In this document: one piece after another, positions 1 to 14,500 of the stretch | Layout of the letters: each line of letters starts with the position of its first letter | How positions within the stretch are numbered: the stretch's first letter is position 1 | DNA from: Tomocerus qinae | Lineage: Eukaryota > Arthropoda > Collembola > Entomobryomorpha > Tomoceridae | Assembly: GCA_020055645.1 (NCBI GenBank) | Contig: CM034547.1 | Span: 34,850,909-34,914,908 of the forward strand | Direction: 5' to 3' | DNA: 64,000 bases | The notes under the pieces: model-generated | What the model saw: only the letters and a program-made list of their open reading frames with translations | Databases searched by the model: none | What the model was told of the DNA's origin: nothing | Position numbers and translations under genes: made by a program

Positions 1-187
1 TTTTAAAATGGATAAATATTTCGGAAATGACAACTTTACTCGAGTACTGTACATTGTCGTGTGATGCATTGCTGGTATTGTAACCTACATAAATCATTTT
101 AAAATATTCATAATCTGGTTTAAGCTTTTGTAGTTCGTAGTTATATGATAAATTATAACCAGATATATCAAGAAAAACAATAAAATA

Positions 188-1328
188 AAAAATATAACAG
201 GGAAAAACCTGGAAAAAATATACGGTGAGAATACCAGAAAAACTCGAAAACAAGGCATTATTTAGATACCAAGATATAAATTAAACTCGTAAATTTACAA
301 TTTCCTTCAAAAACTCTCCCCGTGCGTTTACCGCTAATTTTCTTGTAACAACCCTACAACTTGCCTAAAACACTAGATACACACTAGTATCAATACCAAC
401 TAGACTTAGAGTGCGAGCGATGATAACTGCAGATATTAAATTCCTGAAAAGTTAATCATTGAAACGAGATGAACCTACATTTAAAGGCAAGGCAAACTTT
501 TTCGTATAAATAGCAGAAAAATCCTAATTTCACAGTTACTTTGAACATTATGGCGATTTTTCCACACAACAATCACTGACATATCTAAATATATTTTACC
601 GTTAAATGTTGTTAATGCGGAAAGATTCATATTTTTAATTGTTGCTTAATTACAATGGATACGACAATTTAATCTGGATTTTGATTTTCAGAAAATAACT
701 TGGGAATCGTTTCAATTACTGAGTGAATACAACGTTGTATTGACGATTGCAAAGGTGTTCCCACAGAACACTAAATAGCAGCTTTGACTGGTGTTCCCAT
801 TGTCTAAAATATTTTCCATCCCCGCTTTAGGAGTGGAATTACTGATTTTGTCCTATAAATTGCTTTGTTTTTCGAAGAGTCAGTTGCAATAATCAAGACT
901 TCCTGTATTCTATTCTTATTATTTCATAATAAGAGAATCACGAGTCGGAGTTTTTGAAAATGACCTTAGATACTAGCTAATTTTAATTTAAAAACCTCCC
1001 CTTCCCCTTAGCATAAAACTGTACACTTTGTATACCAAAGGGTACCAAAGGTATCAATTCGGTGTATCATACTTTGTTGTGCCAATTTATGCTAAGAGGT
1101 TGTTGAGGGGAAAATGGAGTGAGGTGCTGTAGTGAGGTGCTAAATTCCGATTCCGACCCCAGACTAAGTTGCAAGTGAATTAGCTGTAAACGCACAGGGA
1201 GAGTTTTTGAAGGAAATTGTAAATTTACGAGTTTAATTTATATCTTGGTATCTAAATAATGCCTTGTTTTCGAGTTTTTCTGGTATTCTCACCGTATATT
1301 TTTCCAGGTTTTTCCCTGTTATATTTTT
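188..1328. mobile_element. Non-autonomous DNA transposon with ~150-bp terminal inverted repeats
   Basis: The segment at about 188-339 returns as its near-exact reverse complement at about 1179-1328. The outer ends share AAAAATATAACAGGG. About 840 bp of unrelated AT-rich DNA lies between the arms, with a smaller inverted pair (CTTAGCATAAA near 1007 and its complement near 1088). No transposase reading frame is present, and I could not define a target-site duplication. It looks like a MITE or foldback-type element of about 1.14 kb. Confidence 0.75.
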
Positions 1329-2374
1329 ACGGTAAGCATTCAAGATTTTAATTACCCTGCAGTGATCCTTGTAGTACTAGTACGCTATGAATATTGCATT
1401 ACTCCTGTGTTTTTATATAATCATGTCTAGTGTCGTTTCTCGGGAATCTTGAACATTCGTGTTAATATTCGGCCGTGTGTACGTAATGTGTATGTGGAAT
1501 AATAAGCATGGGGGTGGATATGGATTTTGTTTGTAGGTATATAGGTATAGATAACTTTGGAAATCCATGAACACCTACATATATAAGTTTGCATAGCTTG
1601 ACACTTATGGCACCATGGCACGTGTTGACAATGTTTAAGCAACGAAATAAATCTAAGGATCACTACCGATATAATTTACATACGCACAATTCAGAAGACA
1701 AACAATACATCTCTATTGATCATCTCAGCAAGCTACACATGATCTAGCTTCTATAGACTGCTTTCCTTTTAAATTATTGATCCGTCCGTTTTTACTGCTT
1801 TCTTTAGATTGTATTTTATTTTGTAACCCTCTTTAGATGCATATACGTGCCTGATTATGCGACATATTCAAGCATACATAACAGCAGAACAGTTTTATAT
1901 ACTGACTAGTAAACCCCAGCATGAATGGCTCAATTCCAAAAGGTAGACAATTTTCGAAAAATTAATACACGCATCAACATTTTGGTTGAATTTCAAATTA
2001 TGCTAATTAATACTAACCCGAGTGTAGGTAATTTTGTTATGCAATAATATGCATATTGTCTCTCCCTACCACACATAGATCAATACATACATAGGTAGGT
2101 AGGTTTTATTGCTTCATCTAAAACGATGGTTATAATATAGATTATGGTTGAAATTCATTTTGCATTCCACTCCAGTCAGACAGGTTAAAAATGTGGACTT
2201 TATTATCAATGAATAAACAAAATTATTACTTTGTGTGGAAAGGTTTTATTTGGGGGTAAAAACTCATATTTTTACATGTGAAATGCTTGGTGAATATGGT
2301 GAAAAGTGAAAGTCCTATATTATGCCAATTACGTACATATAATAAACGAAGAAAAATTGCATAAATTGACTCAC
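1329..2374. other. Non-coding stretch, probably intron of the receptor gene
   Basis: No coding exon was recognised. TM5-TM7 of the receptor encoded to the right should follow on the minus strand here or beyond the left edge, but I found no matching sequence. The frame of exon 2375-2531 continues about 20 hydrophobic codons past its donor before a stop; I read this as intron. Confidence 0.5.
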
Positions 2375-2531
2375 AGAAATTACAGTTAGTCGAGGTCCTT
2401 CCAAAATCCAATAGAAAGGGTCTAAGTTGTAACCGAACCAACAGACGTAAGATTGAAATCGTTTTGCCGTGATTATTGCCCATCCAATTGTTAAACACAG
2501 TGGTGCTCCCCATCCAATTATGTAGTACACC
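2375..2531 (-). CDS. Pdfr: PDFR-like exon: TM4, ECL2 and start of TM5
   Basis: The acceptor is CATTTAG and the donor GTGAGT. It encodes VYYIIGWGAPLCLTIGWAI (TM4), then VCWFGYNLDPFYWILEGPRL (ECL2 into TM5). GWG-P and C-W are class B hallmarks, and YWILEGPRL points to a PDF receptor. It ends in phase 0. This is the last receptor exon I can recognise before the window edge. Confidence 0.86.
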
Positions 2532-5500
2532 CTAAATGTATACACATGTGTATTAACTTAATACCTTGATTAATACGCATTTCCTGAAGCTTAAAGTGCA
2601 AAAAATAGGCAAGATTTAGATAACCATATATATAGATATTGATAATAATACATCTAAAGAAAGGTTGTAGTCTTTTAGAAAAACCAATTAACATTTATTG
2701 GTTTCTATTCAAAAGCTTTTACTTACAATACTTACAACTTAATATTTAGATGAACCTTTACAGACTTACAATCTAACATTTATATCTGATACCTAACATT
2801 TGTGGATATATTACTATCACAGATTGTATTTATATATTCCTCATACGTTTCTGTTGTCCTCTGTTTGAGACATGTCTTAACATTTTAATTTTCTACAAGG
2901 ATAAGCATGAATACTAGATTTGTAGTCATCAAAGCGTGCAAATAACGTTTTTGCTTAAGTCAATTTCTTCATTTTCTGAGGTACCCACTCAAATTCCTTT
3001 TAACTAAAACTTTGCATAGGTTGTACTATATACAAATATATGGATGAATTTTGTATGCAAACAATGTTTGCATAAAAATATTATTCACTTGCTTTTTTAG
3101 AGGATGATAGAGAGGGCTTTGGGCTTAAAGCTAACATAGAAATGAGTAAAGTGAGTATTCAATACAGAACCTATCGAAAGATTTGCTTGCAGACAGATCT
3201 ACGGTTACTGAATTCATTAATGAATTAAGAAACTGAACTCAAACAATAAGAGCAAGAGCTGTAGAATTCGTTTCTTTAGAATCTGTTAAGGTTTTCAGTA
3301 ATATCCACAACGAATGGATAAGTGGCTGGTGGGTTCATGATGACTGACAAAAATCTGATCTCATTTATGCAGTGTATCTTATTGAATATTGGTACTGCAA
3401 CACTACAACTACAGTACTACAAAAAACATTTTTGGATATAGGAATATGGGGGCTAGTTGAGAAGAGGAAATAGTGATAACAAAATTGCACTTAGATTTTA
3501 AAAATTTCTTGAGAAATGGCAAATACTAACCATAATGTCATCATAATATAATTATGGTCTTAATAAGGCTCAAGTTTTAACTCTATTCCATGCAAACACT
3601 TCGGCTAGACAGATTTAATATGTAACTAGATCGGTTGCTTATGCGAAGGAGTGTGCGACTACCTTAAGTGAGGAAAACAGTGTAGAAAAACCGATTGAAG
3701 AAAAATATGGATGGAAATTGTGCGCTGAGCTTTCAATGCAAATGCAAGTTAGATGCCTTTGTATCTATGTAGGAAAGTAGGAAATCACTAGCACTACTGT
3801 ATGGGAAAAGAAGACAGCCACTGAACCACTTAACCAACTTTCAACGTCAAGTTTCTTCTCCTTTCAAGAGTATTCAAAATAGGGCAGAAGACTTTACATA
3901 TCAAATCACTTAAAATCAAATCTGCTCATTTCCTGAATTTACTAAGCTATTATGTACACAATGGTTCATTTTCCCTCAGAGTTCTTTAATCCTAGTTACC
4001 CCATCGTGACTTTCGGGATAAAAAACCTTTAAGATCACGTATATGCACATACATTATATTTCATATTAGTACCTTCCGTACCTTCCTTGAATTCTTAAAA
4101 ATAAATTATGGTTCATTAATGTATTTCCTTTTCATAATTCTAAGGCTGTTTATTTCTACTTATACATAGCCCAGTCCTCAAATTGACATAACCATCACTT
4201 AAATACACTCATCCATTTTTCGAAGAAATTTAACCTATAGTTTACGTTTTGAATTCACTTAAATCTATTGTTTACTTCCATAAACTCTTTACTAAATCAA
4301 GACTCGACCATGCACCAAATTCAGCTACGGAATCATTTCTTAGAATGAGGGTTTGAACTAATTTGGGAACAAGATTTTTGATTTAAGTGATTTGACTTAT
4401 AAAGTCTCGATAGTATTTTTGTAACTTGTATCAGGTAAATAGATAAAAAAATCAATCTCTTGCTTTCACGCGGAGAAAGTTCAGTTCTTTAATTTGATAC
4501 TGGTAGTGTACTACTTAAATGCACTTTGACATGTAGACTTTCAGACTCTGTTGGAAAGGGTGGAAAATAAATTCGAACTACTACTTTGGACGACTTTCCT
4601 GAGTGCTGAGAGAAGATACCCAACGTTTTCAGCAAGTACTGCAACATGACACTTTATCTTTCCTATTAATTAAAGTCGTAAAAATTGGAGCAGCCACTAG
4701 GGACCCCCGATACAAACGGTTTTTAAAGCAAGAAGAATACAGTTGATGCCCTTGTGACAAATTGGCCAAGATTGGAAGACTGTTCTTCCTAATTATAATA
4801 CAGAGACTTGAAGGTATTTGCAACATTTATGCATGATAATATAGGCATAGTAGGCCGTCCTTCATCAAGCAGCCTCTTTCCTCTTAAAACCAACTGGAGA
4901 GTACTTGAAAAGTAACTTGATGACACGCTACTTAAGTTACGGGTCTACTTCTATGCCTAAGAAGCACGAAAACGTATACCTGCCATCATTTAGGTCGCTC
5001 ATGCTCTTCAAATGCATACCACATCTAACCAAACGAAGTATACATTATGTATGAAAACTTATTTTTTCGTGGAATATTAATCTATGTATGCCGTATGCTC
5101 TGAAATTTCATCACCAACATTCCAAAACTACATGATATCAAAATAGTATTACAACATTTACCATTACATATCTATTCTATACATTCAAAACAGAAGAACT
5201 TTGAGAAGAGTATTTAGTACTTGGAAAATTCCGATTATTACTATATTAGTGGCAGACAAATTTTGCTGCACTTTAATTTACTTTAGGATAACTGCAATAG
5301 AGGTGTAATAGCACCAATCTACTACGAGTAAAACATAAATGTTTTAATAACGTATAAGGCATATAACGCATTTATTGTATGTTGTCCTAAGCCATTGAAA
5401 GGGGTTTTTTAAAATAAAAAGGACCTGGAGCTTTCAAGCCAAAATATCCAAGAGTGTTATACCGAGTTTATATATACGATTCATCATTCATAGTATAAAG

Positions 5501-8500
5501 GGAAAGACAACAGTACTTACACCAGACTTCGTCGTTCTTGAAAAACTGCTACGGTGATCATATTGTGCAGATACAATCCTTCAACAAACATCCAGAGAAA
5601 CATGGCTGTCCGGGCATACTCCAGCAATGAATAAAAACACTCGCACAAATACTCCTGAAATAGATACCCAAAAACAATTATTATTTTAATAATGCATCCA
5701 GCACGTACAATTAAACTTTTGTCTGCTCTACTTTAGAACCTTTTTGCCCTGTAGACTTGAATGTTTTCTGTTCCTATACACTATGTGTAATAGGATAAGT
5801 ACAATAAGTTTGAATAAAAACTACAGCATATTACCACAAATACACATTTATCACAGAGTAATAGAATATTTAAATTTTGACTATAAGAACTTTTCTCTTT
5901 ATTATTGTCGTTCTCTCTAAACTATTCACTTTTATTACAAAAGTAAGGGAAATGTCATATTAATTGGTCTAAATAATTTAATTATTAGTTTTTGAGCAGG
6001 GGACAAAAAAGGACATTTTTGCCTTTATAATAAAAAATGTTTAATTAGTTTTTAAAAAGCAGTCCTATTGTGCTTTGTTCCTTTTTTATGTAGCAATTTT
6101 CCCCACTTACTTTGGCTTAAGAAGTAATTAATAGCAAGCAAAAAAGGTAAAAAAAGACAGAAAAGGTCTTCTTTTTTAAAAAGTAATTAAAAAAATAGTA
6201 AGTATTTTTGTTTGTTTATGATTTTCATTTTTATGGAAAATTCTAGACTGAGACTGTCAGCGGAAGGTGCAGTTTTTATTATCAGTCGCGTATTCAACTA
6301 GATAACTACATGAACCGAAGCTATGAGCGATTTCATTTCATCATTGTGAAATAGTTCTACAAAAAAAGGTCTAGTCTAAATCGGAGAAGCTCGTTATTTG
6401 CTAGGCTTGCTTCCTGCTTCTACTAGTCTATCTTCATTATTATACTAGTCCGAAGTCGTAGTATAACTATAATAAAATAAATAAACAGTATTAACAAAAC
6501 GATTATGACGAATTTAAATTTTTTTGAAGATAATCATACAACACTAAAAGTAATTTACTTTTAGGACAGATATTTTACAATATATGGAAGTATAATATGC
6601 ACCTAGATGCTCATACACGCTTTTGAGTAGTGTGTATTGTGTATGTACGTGTAGCGTTAGTGTCCATGCATCGTATTAAATAAACTTCATAATAATCTGG
6701 CAGCAGAGCTTACCTGGTTCTCAATTCCGGGCTTGCCAATGTCCGATTCACCTCCAGATGATCTTACAACATATTGGTCGCTGTACAGAATGAGTCTGAC
6801 CAAAACTTGTATACCCATGGCTATGAAAAGATTTTGATGTATACGCGTTCGATTGTTCCACAAATTCCTTCGCAAAATATAATGAAAAATTGTCTATTAA
6901 TGGTCAATCCATCATGAACATTTTAAGATTCAGAAGGTCCAACACCCCTCGGGCGAAGTATCTACTGAAAGTATGAATTTGCTCAATTGAGTTGAGCACA
7001 AAAGCATTACAAATATAATTTTTTCATGGAATCGAAGAAATCTGGAGAACAACTCAACTGAAAATATTCACTTTTTTAACCAAAGATTTTTACAGGGTCC
7101 TGGAGGGTCACAAGTAGATGTATCCATTCCAGATTTATCCCGTTAATTTTTTTGGAGAACTTTTTTTGCGACATATCAAGTAATATACCGTAATAATCGA
7201 AATAATTCCGCGCGGAATTATTGTTTCAAGCACATTCAAGCACAAATTCCTGAAAAGGCCAAAAATGTCGAAATAATTCCGCGTCCGCGGAATTATTTTT
7301 CATTAAGTCAATATTTATGATATTTTCAATGAATGGGATAAAAAATTTTTAAAAAAATTTATTTAGAGGTCATCATCTGAAGATAGGGATAAATTTATCG
7401 AATCGATTAAATCGAGGTCCATGTCTTCTTCATACGAAGGCAATAAAATATCGTCCTCATGGATTAAGGGCTGTTCCATTTGCATATACTGCTGCTGTAG
7501 CGTTTCTCGCCCTTCATAACAATCCTTGCCTGGTTTGAAGGCCGTCATTAAATTGTCCTGGGTTCCATCTGTGGAATTTAGAATTCCACAAGAGAAGAAG
7601 GATTTTTTAATAACGTCTGCTTTAAGGAATCCCAGGCTTCGACGATCCAACTGCAAACTACACTCAAAGAGGGTGGCTCTGAATTACCACCTTTAGTAGT
7701 TTCCAGGAGTGGATACCCACACATTGTATTGTTCGTAATTCTTTTTTACCTTTCATCATCTTTTAAGGTACACACGAACGCGGAATTATTTCGATACGCG
7801 GAACTATTACCATTAACAGCCAAAAAGGCAAAGTAAAATTGAAATAATTCGGCGTACGCGGAATTATTTCAGTACGCGGAATTATATCGATTATTACGGT
7901 AATATTATATCACTCGAGTGTTATCCATGATTTCATGGAGTATGAAAATATATGCAAAGTATACATCTACAGTTGGACATTTAGAATCTAGATAGAAAAG
8001 ACACTACTGCTACTTAAATTAATAACAACTTAAATTTTGCTATTCATTATTGTTATCTACAAATTACTGCGCATAATGTGTAATCGGATATAAGGAACTT
8101 TTGATTTGTCTAGTGAGAAATTATGGTTTGGAGTTTGGGAGTTCGGGCTGACCAGTCTTGTATAATGTTAATGAAATTGATAATTATTCCTCACACATTA
8201 AAATTAATGCAATTTCCGATCTGCATCTACAAAGGAAAACCTATGCGATTAATTTAATAACAATATAACGCTAGTTCTCAAAACATATCATCTAATGTAT
8301 TTTTTCCAAGTTGATGGGCATAAAAATGGCAAAAGTTTTCCCATGCCGGGAATCGAACCCGGGCCTGCTGGGGGCTTTGAAAGTAATGAAAGCCAGCTAT
8401 CCTAGCCACTAGACCACATGGGATTACTTTTAATAAAATCATATACAGTCATCATTATTCTTTCAGTTATATCTTCCAAAAATAAAGAAATTTTATTGTC

Positions 8501-11500
8501 CGAAGGCAATAAAATCGTATAAACATGATAAAAGGATTAATGAACCAAATAGAATACCCATGAAAGAACAGATAAAATGTGTACACAGAAATTGAAACAT
8601 GTTGCTATTTCGCGAGGTGGTGTTTGTTGATTCTTCGCTGTTTAAAATTCCATATAGCTCAACAAACTTATTCCCGTGAGTGATTTGCTTACTCCAACTT
8701 TAGTCCTTACTTGTACTTTCCAATGCTGTTTGTAATGTGTTTTCATCCACTACAAATTACGTCCACTTTGTAAATTCCTTTTGCGGTATTTAAAAATTCC
8801 TTACGATGTGATGTATTTAGAAATTGCTTCTACAGTCGTGTCGTACTGCTGATGTGCCTAATAGTGTCACTGCCACTTACAAACGTTTACCAATTCTGCA
8901 ATTTTTCTCATTGATTTTCGACCTGATTAGTGTTTTAGTTAAGACCAAAACGCAATTTTAATTAAATTGTATTCATTTGTATTTATTTTTAAAAAGCAAA
9001 AAGTTTCCCATGCCGGGAATCGAACCCGGGCCTGCTGGGGGCTTTTTTGAGCAACGCTCGTATTGAAAGCCAGCTATCCTAGCCACTAGACCACATGGGA
9101 TTGCTGAAAATATGGGTCTCCGATTGCCTATGATTATCCACGTATACAAAACTTACAATCTACGTCCATGTGTTCACTTCGTTTTATATGAATGCCAAAT
9201 GGGCGTAGACTGTCTGTACAGTGTACAGCACATCATTGCAGCACATGTACATGTGTATATGTATGTGCAGTAGTGTGCTGTGCACTATGAAGAAAACAAA
9301 CTAGTAAATAGGATTATTGTTTTTAATTATTATGTTTCAACTTCAATGTTGAAATTTTGAAACGGCCTTTATTTTATGAATTACAAATCATAAACTTACA
9401 GTTATTACAGTATACTTGTATAAAATCATCTCCAGAACATTAGTTCAACCCAATCCCACATTGCATTGAATGCATTACTTACTCGAGATGCTTTGTAAAC
9501 TCAATTTGTGTCACTATAGGCTCAGCCAGTATTGCATATATGGAGAGTAACTTAATTTAGGCATTAGGTTGCTTATACTTAAAGCTTTTTCAATTTAAAA
9601 ATTTACAAACAGATAGACAATTATAGAGAACATACTTACCGGAAATGACAAAAGATGAATAACGACACCAATAACGCTATCATGGAAAATGCGAGTCCAA
9701 ACATTTCCATCATTCGAGTAGATTTGGCGACTGTGGTAATATACTGAAATTATGAGATAGTTGCTTTCATTTCTTTAAACATTACTTAATGTTCATTTTG
9801 TATCATACATAACTCATATTCTAAGTATGACTAAGGATAACCTATAGAATAGTTTGTGGGACAATGGAAAAAGTCACTTTGTTATAATAATAATCTAGTC
9901 ACTAGTCTAACGTCCAGTTACAGTTCATCTTTCTATATCTTTTTAATGACTTAGATTCAGGGTACTCTCTCTCTCTCAATAGTATCTACTATATATGTCT
10001 CGATCATAGGAATGCTATATTCAATATTTTAAAAAAATATGTAGATTGAATTGCTTATACACATGACACATACGTACAAATTCACAGCTAAAGGTGCTTT
10101 TAACATTCTATCCTATATAGCAATGAAAAATTTTGCTATAATTGCTTTTCGGTTAACAATTTTAGCCACCATCAATTTTAGTCAGGTAAAATAGCCTACT
10201 GGCTACAAATCAAGTTCGTACATTATCAACATTAATGTAACCTAGTTATGCGTTCCTTACTTCATTAATATTTCTGGAGAGATCATCTAAATTCGGCTCC
10301 AAGCATTGGCTATAGTTTGTCCACCCTTTATTCCCGGCTTGTGCTGAACCGTTTCGAGAGAGCCATTCCCCCTTTTCACTACATGTTCGAAATGCAGATT
10401 CTGGTAAAAATACGAAATACATGCACATACATTACATGGTTGATTTAGGTTACATTACATTATGTATCCATTATTACTATTAATCGACGTATATAATACA
10501 AAAAAGATCGCTCCTGTGTTGTAAGTAAAAAGTGCGTAGAATCATCACAAAAGTTCAGTAAGACCTTTTTCAAGAAGTTTATCTGCATGGACTTTAACTT
10601 ACGAGATAGACGTACATTTTACATAAAATGACATGTGGTTAGTATTAGCTAACTAGTAGAGATTCTAGAGATCCGCAATGTTTAAAATAAAGCTACATCA
10701 TTATACCTCCGGAGAGAAGCTGCATGGTTATATAGTATGTAGTAAGGTTACGTGGAACGACTCCAAAGCGGACATCACTCTTTAGAAGACTTCCTCCGAA
10801 AGGACTCTTAATGCCAGCTAAGCTAATAGTATGCCTAGTGCAGCTTCATGATAAAAATCAGCCTAAGATTGCTTAACAGTCAACTAAGTTATTAAAATAA
10901 CAATCACTTTGAACTCGATAATATTGACGAGCCAAGAATAGATAAAATATTGTTTAAACGAAACGTGAATAAATAAAAACAATAAATTCATATCTGACAG
11001 TATATAGAAAACAGTAATGCTTAGAATGAGAATAAATATAAAAGTGATATGCTATACTACTGGTGTGGTGTGCGGATCAATACACATAAACATGAACACC
11101 GTGTGGGTGGCTACTTACTAACCTGATATTGCTCTTTTATTATTGGCCACGGTACGGGCTATTGTTTGTAAAATGTATTTAGTGTGTGTAAACTAGGGAA
11201 TAAATATGCGATTTGTCCCTTCTGCTTTTCATTGCATAATACATATAATACATATAGAGGATTATTGCAAGTCCATCAAATTGAATTCGGCCATGTCACA
11301 TGTGGTTTGTAGATCGGCAAAGTTATCTATCCATTTAGATTGAAAGAAATCTGATCACCTTTTCTTTTCCATGTGTCTCCAGAGAAATGCTGGATATTAA
11401 ATTTAAACAAAGAACAGGAACGCAAAGATGCAAAGAAAATGGGGAAAACCCAGACGCTAGTTCGAATGCATCCTGCACAAGGAACCATTTTTTCCATCAC

Positions 11501-14500
11501 AGAGTTCGACGTTACCATTCAAGTAGATAAGATATATGTACTATTGTAGAATAGTTCTATTATAATATATAACTGCATGACATATAAAGTAGGTAATTGA
11601 ATCAGACGCAAAGATCCAAGAGCAAATCTATGCGATTGTGAATGCATTTGATAAATATTTCATTTTTTATTGATTCTAGTAACTGGTAGCAGAAAATAAC
11701 AATGTCATTTTACGCTTCTAGCTTTTAGTTTTTCCAGTGTTACAAAAATACTAAGGTCGATCACTCAAATACACCCAAAGGAGTTCCCTTAAGCCGATAC
11801 AGTGGGCCTGCGACCCTTTGAATCATTCTACTGGGTGTGTGTTGTTTTGCGAAAGATTAAAGGATAAATCTAAAAATACTTTCTACCTGCCGACCGCAGG
11901 TACTCTAAAGGCAATTTTGTTACCTGGCCGTTGCACAGGGAGTAAGAAAACCTTAAGTGCCCTTCTTGTGCTTATATTTTTTTGGTGGTACTACTCCGCT
12001 TATGCTTGCTTCTCTTTCACACAAAGAAACAATGTGCATATAGAAATAGCTTCCAACATGATTGCCTAAATGTACTGTACACTTAGGCAATCATGTTGGT
12101 TGTTCAGTATGGGTATATGTGATCAGCATATTTTATCGCATGGCCATTGTAGTGAACTATACCTTGCAAATATATTTAAATATATGATGACTACGTAATG
12201 TAAATTACTTACTGCATAAATTAAATTTGTTGTAAAGCACAATTACATCGAGATTTTTTAGCTTTCTAGCTTGTTCTAGCAAATAAATTAATGGAATTTC
12301 GTAGATCAGATAAAATAATTTATTTTATGTTGGATAGTAAGCAATTTTATTTTTTAAGAGGAAGAAAAGGGGGCAGCTTGGTAATTTTCATTGACAGAAT
12401 ATATCGAAACAAAAAACAGTTTGGCAGGAGATGTGTGGTATTGGAAGCGCCAATCAGATTGTCAGGTTCATTTAATCACTGAAAATAATTTACTCATAAG
12501 TGAAGGAGACCAAAGCCAACATACACATGGATCTAAAATAATAGAGATAGTAGTTTTACTTTTTTAAATCGGCTAAGAAATGCCACTAAAATGCATCCGT
12601 CACAGTCACTAGCGATTCTGTACAGGTAAGCAATTTTAAACAAGCTTTAAATCCAGTATAATATTTACATGGTTTCATATAGAGATAGTTAAATATTTTG
12701 CTGATAATTTAAATATACGGAAAGAGCTTGAACTAGTTCCAGTTGAAATTCGTCCAGAAATGCCCCAATATTCATCGCTCGTCATACACTAACATGCTTT
12801 AGACGGAATGTGCTACCGAAGTTTCCAAAAAATAGTTCCGAAATTGATCTTACTGATAACTTACGGCTATCTAAAGATGGAGAGAACTTCGTTTTGCGGG
12901 ATGCCAACTCGAAAAGTCGCTTTTGGTCAGCATTAAAGCAAATTAAATTATATTTTGAACCGCAATAATACACATATTATAATCCATCTAATATTATTTG
13001 CCGGAATGAGAATAATTTAAAGTTACTTTGTAAATGTGAAAAAATTTATATGGACGAAACTTTTCAAACAATTCCAAGGCCCTTGTTTTTTCAGATGTAC
13101 ACTTTACATTTCCGTTGTGATTTCTACGATTTATCATATTATATTAGTAGAAAATCTTTTAGAATTACAAAATAAAAATCTAGTATTAGTTTTCTGTATA
13201 AAGGTTAATTAGTTTTTACAAAATTCTTTTAGTATGGAATATTTTCTGATTAAATTGCAGAGATATAATTAAATTGCTTTTATCATGTAGCAGCTGTAGT
13301 TTTTTTGAAAATATTGTAATTAAATAACACAGCGTATACACATGTGTATTGTTTTCACAAATGTATGGACACTAAGTAGTGCTTTAGTTGAGACAAGGAT
13401 AAAAATTTCATTGCAAATTGGTGATGTCATTTTTTAGAGATTATTAATATTTTTTAACATAGCAGCAATTTTAGCGAGTAGGTTTTTAGAAAATATTGTA
13501 ATTAAATAATGAAACGTATGCACTATATATGCCATTGGTCGTACATTAACAGAATAAAATACAGCATAATATTATGCTTGCACGCTTCACAACCAACACT
13601 ACACTTTTCTATGTTCCTGCGTAGCATATAATAACCTGAGCTACTAAATGCAAACATTAATTGGTGTATGTGAGCTTTTCATTCACCCTATAAAGCATAG
13701 GCTAGAAAATTGGGTTTCTTTCCTCGCGGTCGGTCATTTTAACCTTTTTGTAGTTCTTGGAAAAAGGATTAAGGCGCGGATTAGCTCATCACCATTCTAC
13801 TATATTATGTTAATAATAAACGCACACCTTCCCACACCTTGCTCACCGCTCCGTAATATAGAAATGAAATTCTGCACAACCAGCTAGGGTGTTTTGTCTT
13901 CATAAAGCAGGGAACTCACCAAAAAATTGTAGAGAAATTGTAAAAATCCATTATTGAAATTATCGCATACGTTTTAAAAGTAAAGGTTTCTATTCCGAAA
14001 GGGATGAGGGGCTTGGCTTAGTGTTTAGGTGTCAATGTTTTCATCATTATTGTCAAGACAGACTTAGAGAAACTAAATATAATATTACCTGTTCAACAAT
14101 TACCTCAGCCCACTGTAGTACTCGGTAAATAAAAGATGGGTACCCATATGTCAAAAGATTTGATATCCTAATAATTTTCGAAGTGTACGAATGTTCGTCT
14201 GAGAAAGATATGAAGTTAGTGGTCCTAAGTATGAAAAAGTATTTCCGATTTTGATCTGTAAGTTCTATAGAGCAATATGACATCTTTTGAACACCTGCCA
14301 TCCTTCCAATTCCAGATTCATGTGGTATATAGCCTAATTTAAATCAAGCCATCGATTAGCGATTTCAGCTCCCAAATCTACGGTTGTTTATTAAAAATTA
14401 CCACATGGTTCTTACTGTTTATCATGTTGATGCTTGTTTTGTTCTTTTTATATCAACTTAAATTAAGAGATCCCAATAATACAGTTTCTGTATTATTATA

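Noticed and set aside
2226-2513. 95-codon minus-strand frame overlapping the TM4 exon
   Set aside because: It is in a different frame from the receptor exon and lacks class B motifs.
14053-14301. 82-codon minus-strand frame between receptor exons
   Set aside because: The flanking exons (15087-15200 and 10261-10400) already join in phase inside the hormone-binding domain, so an extra exon there would break it.
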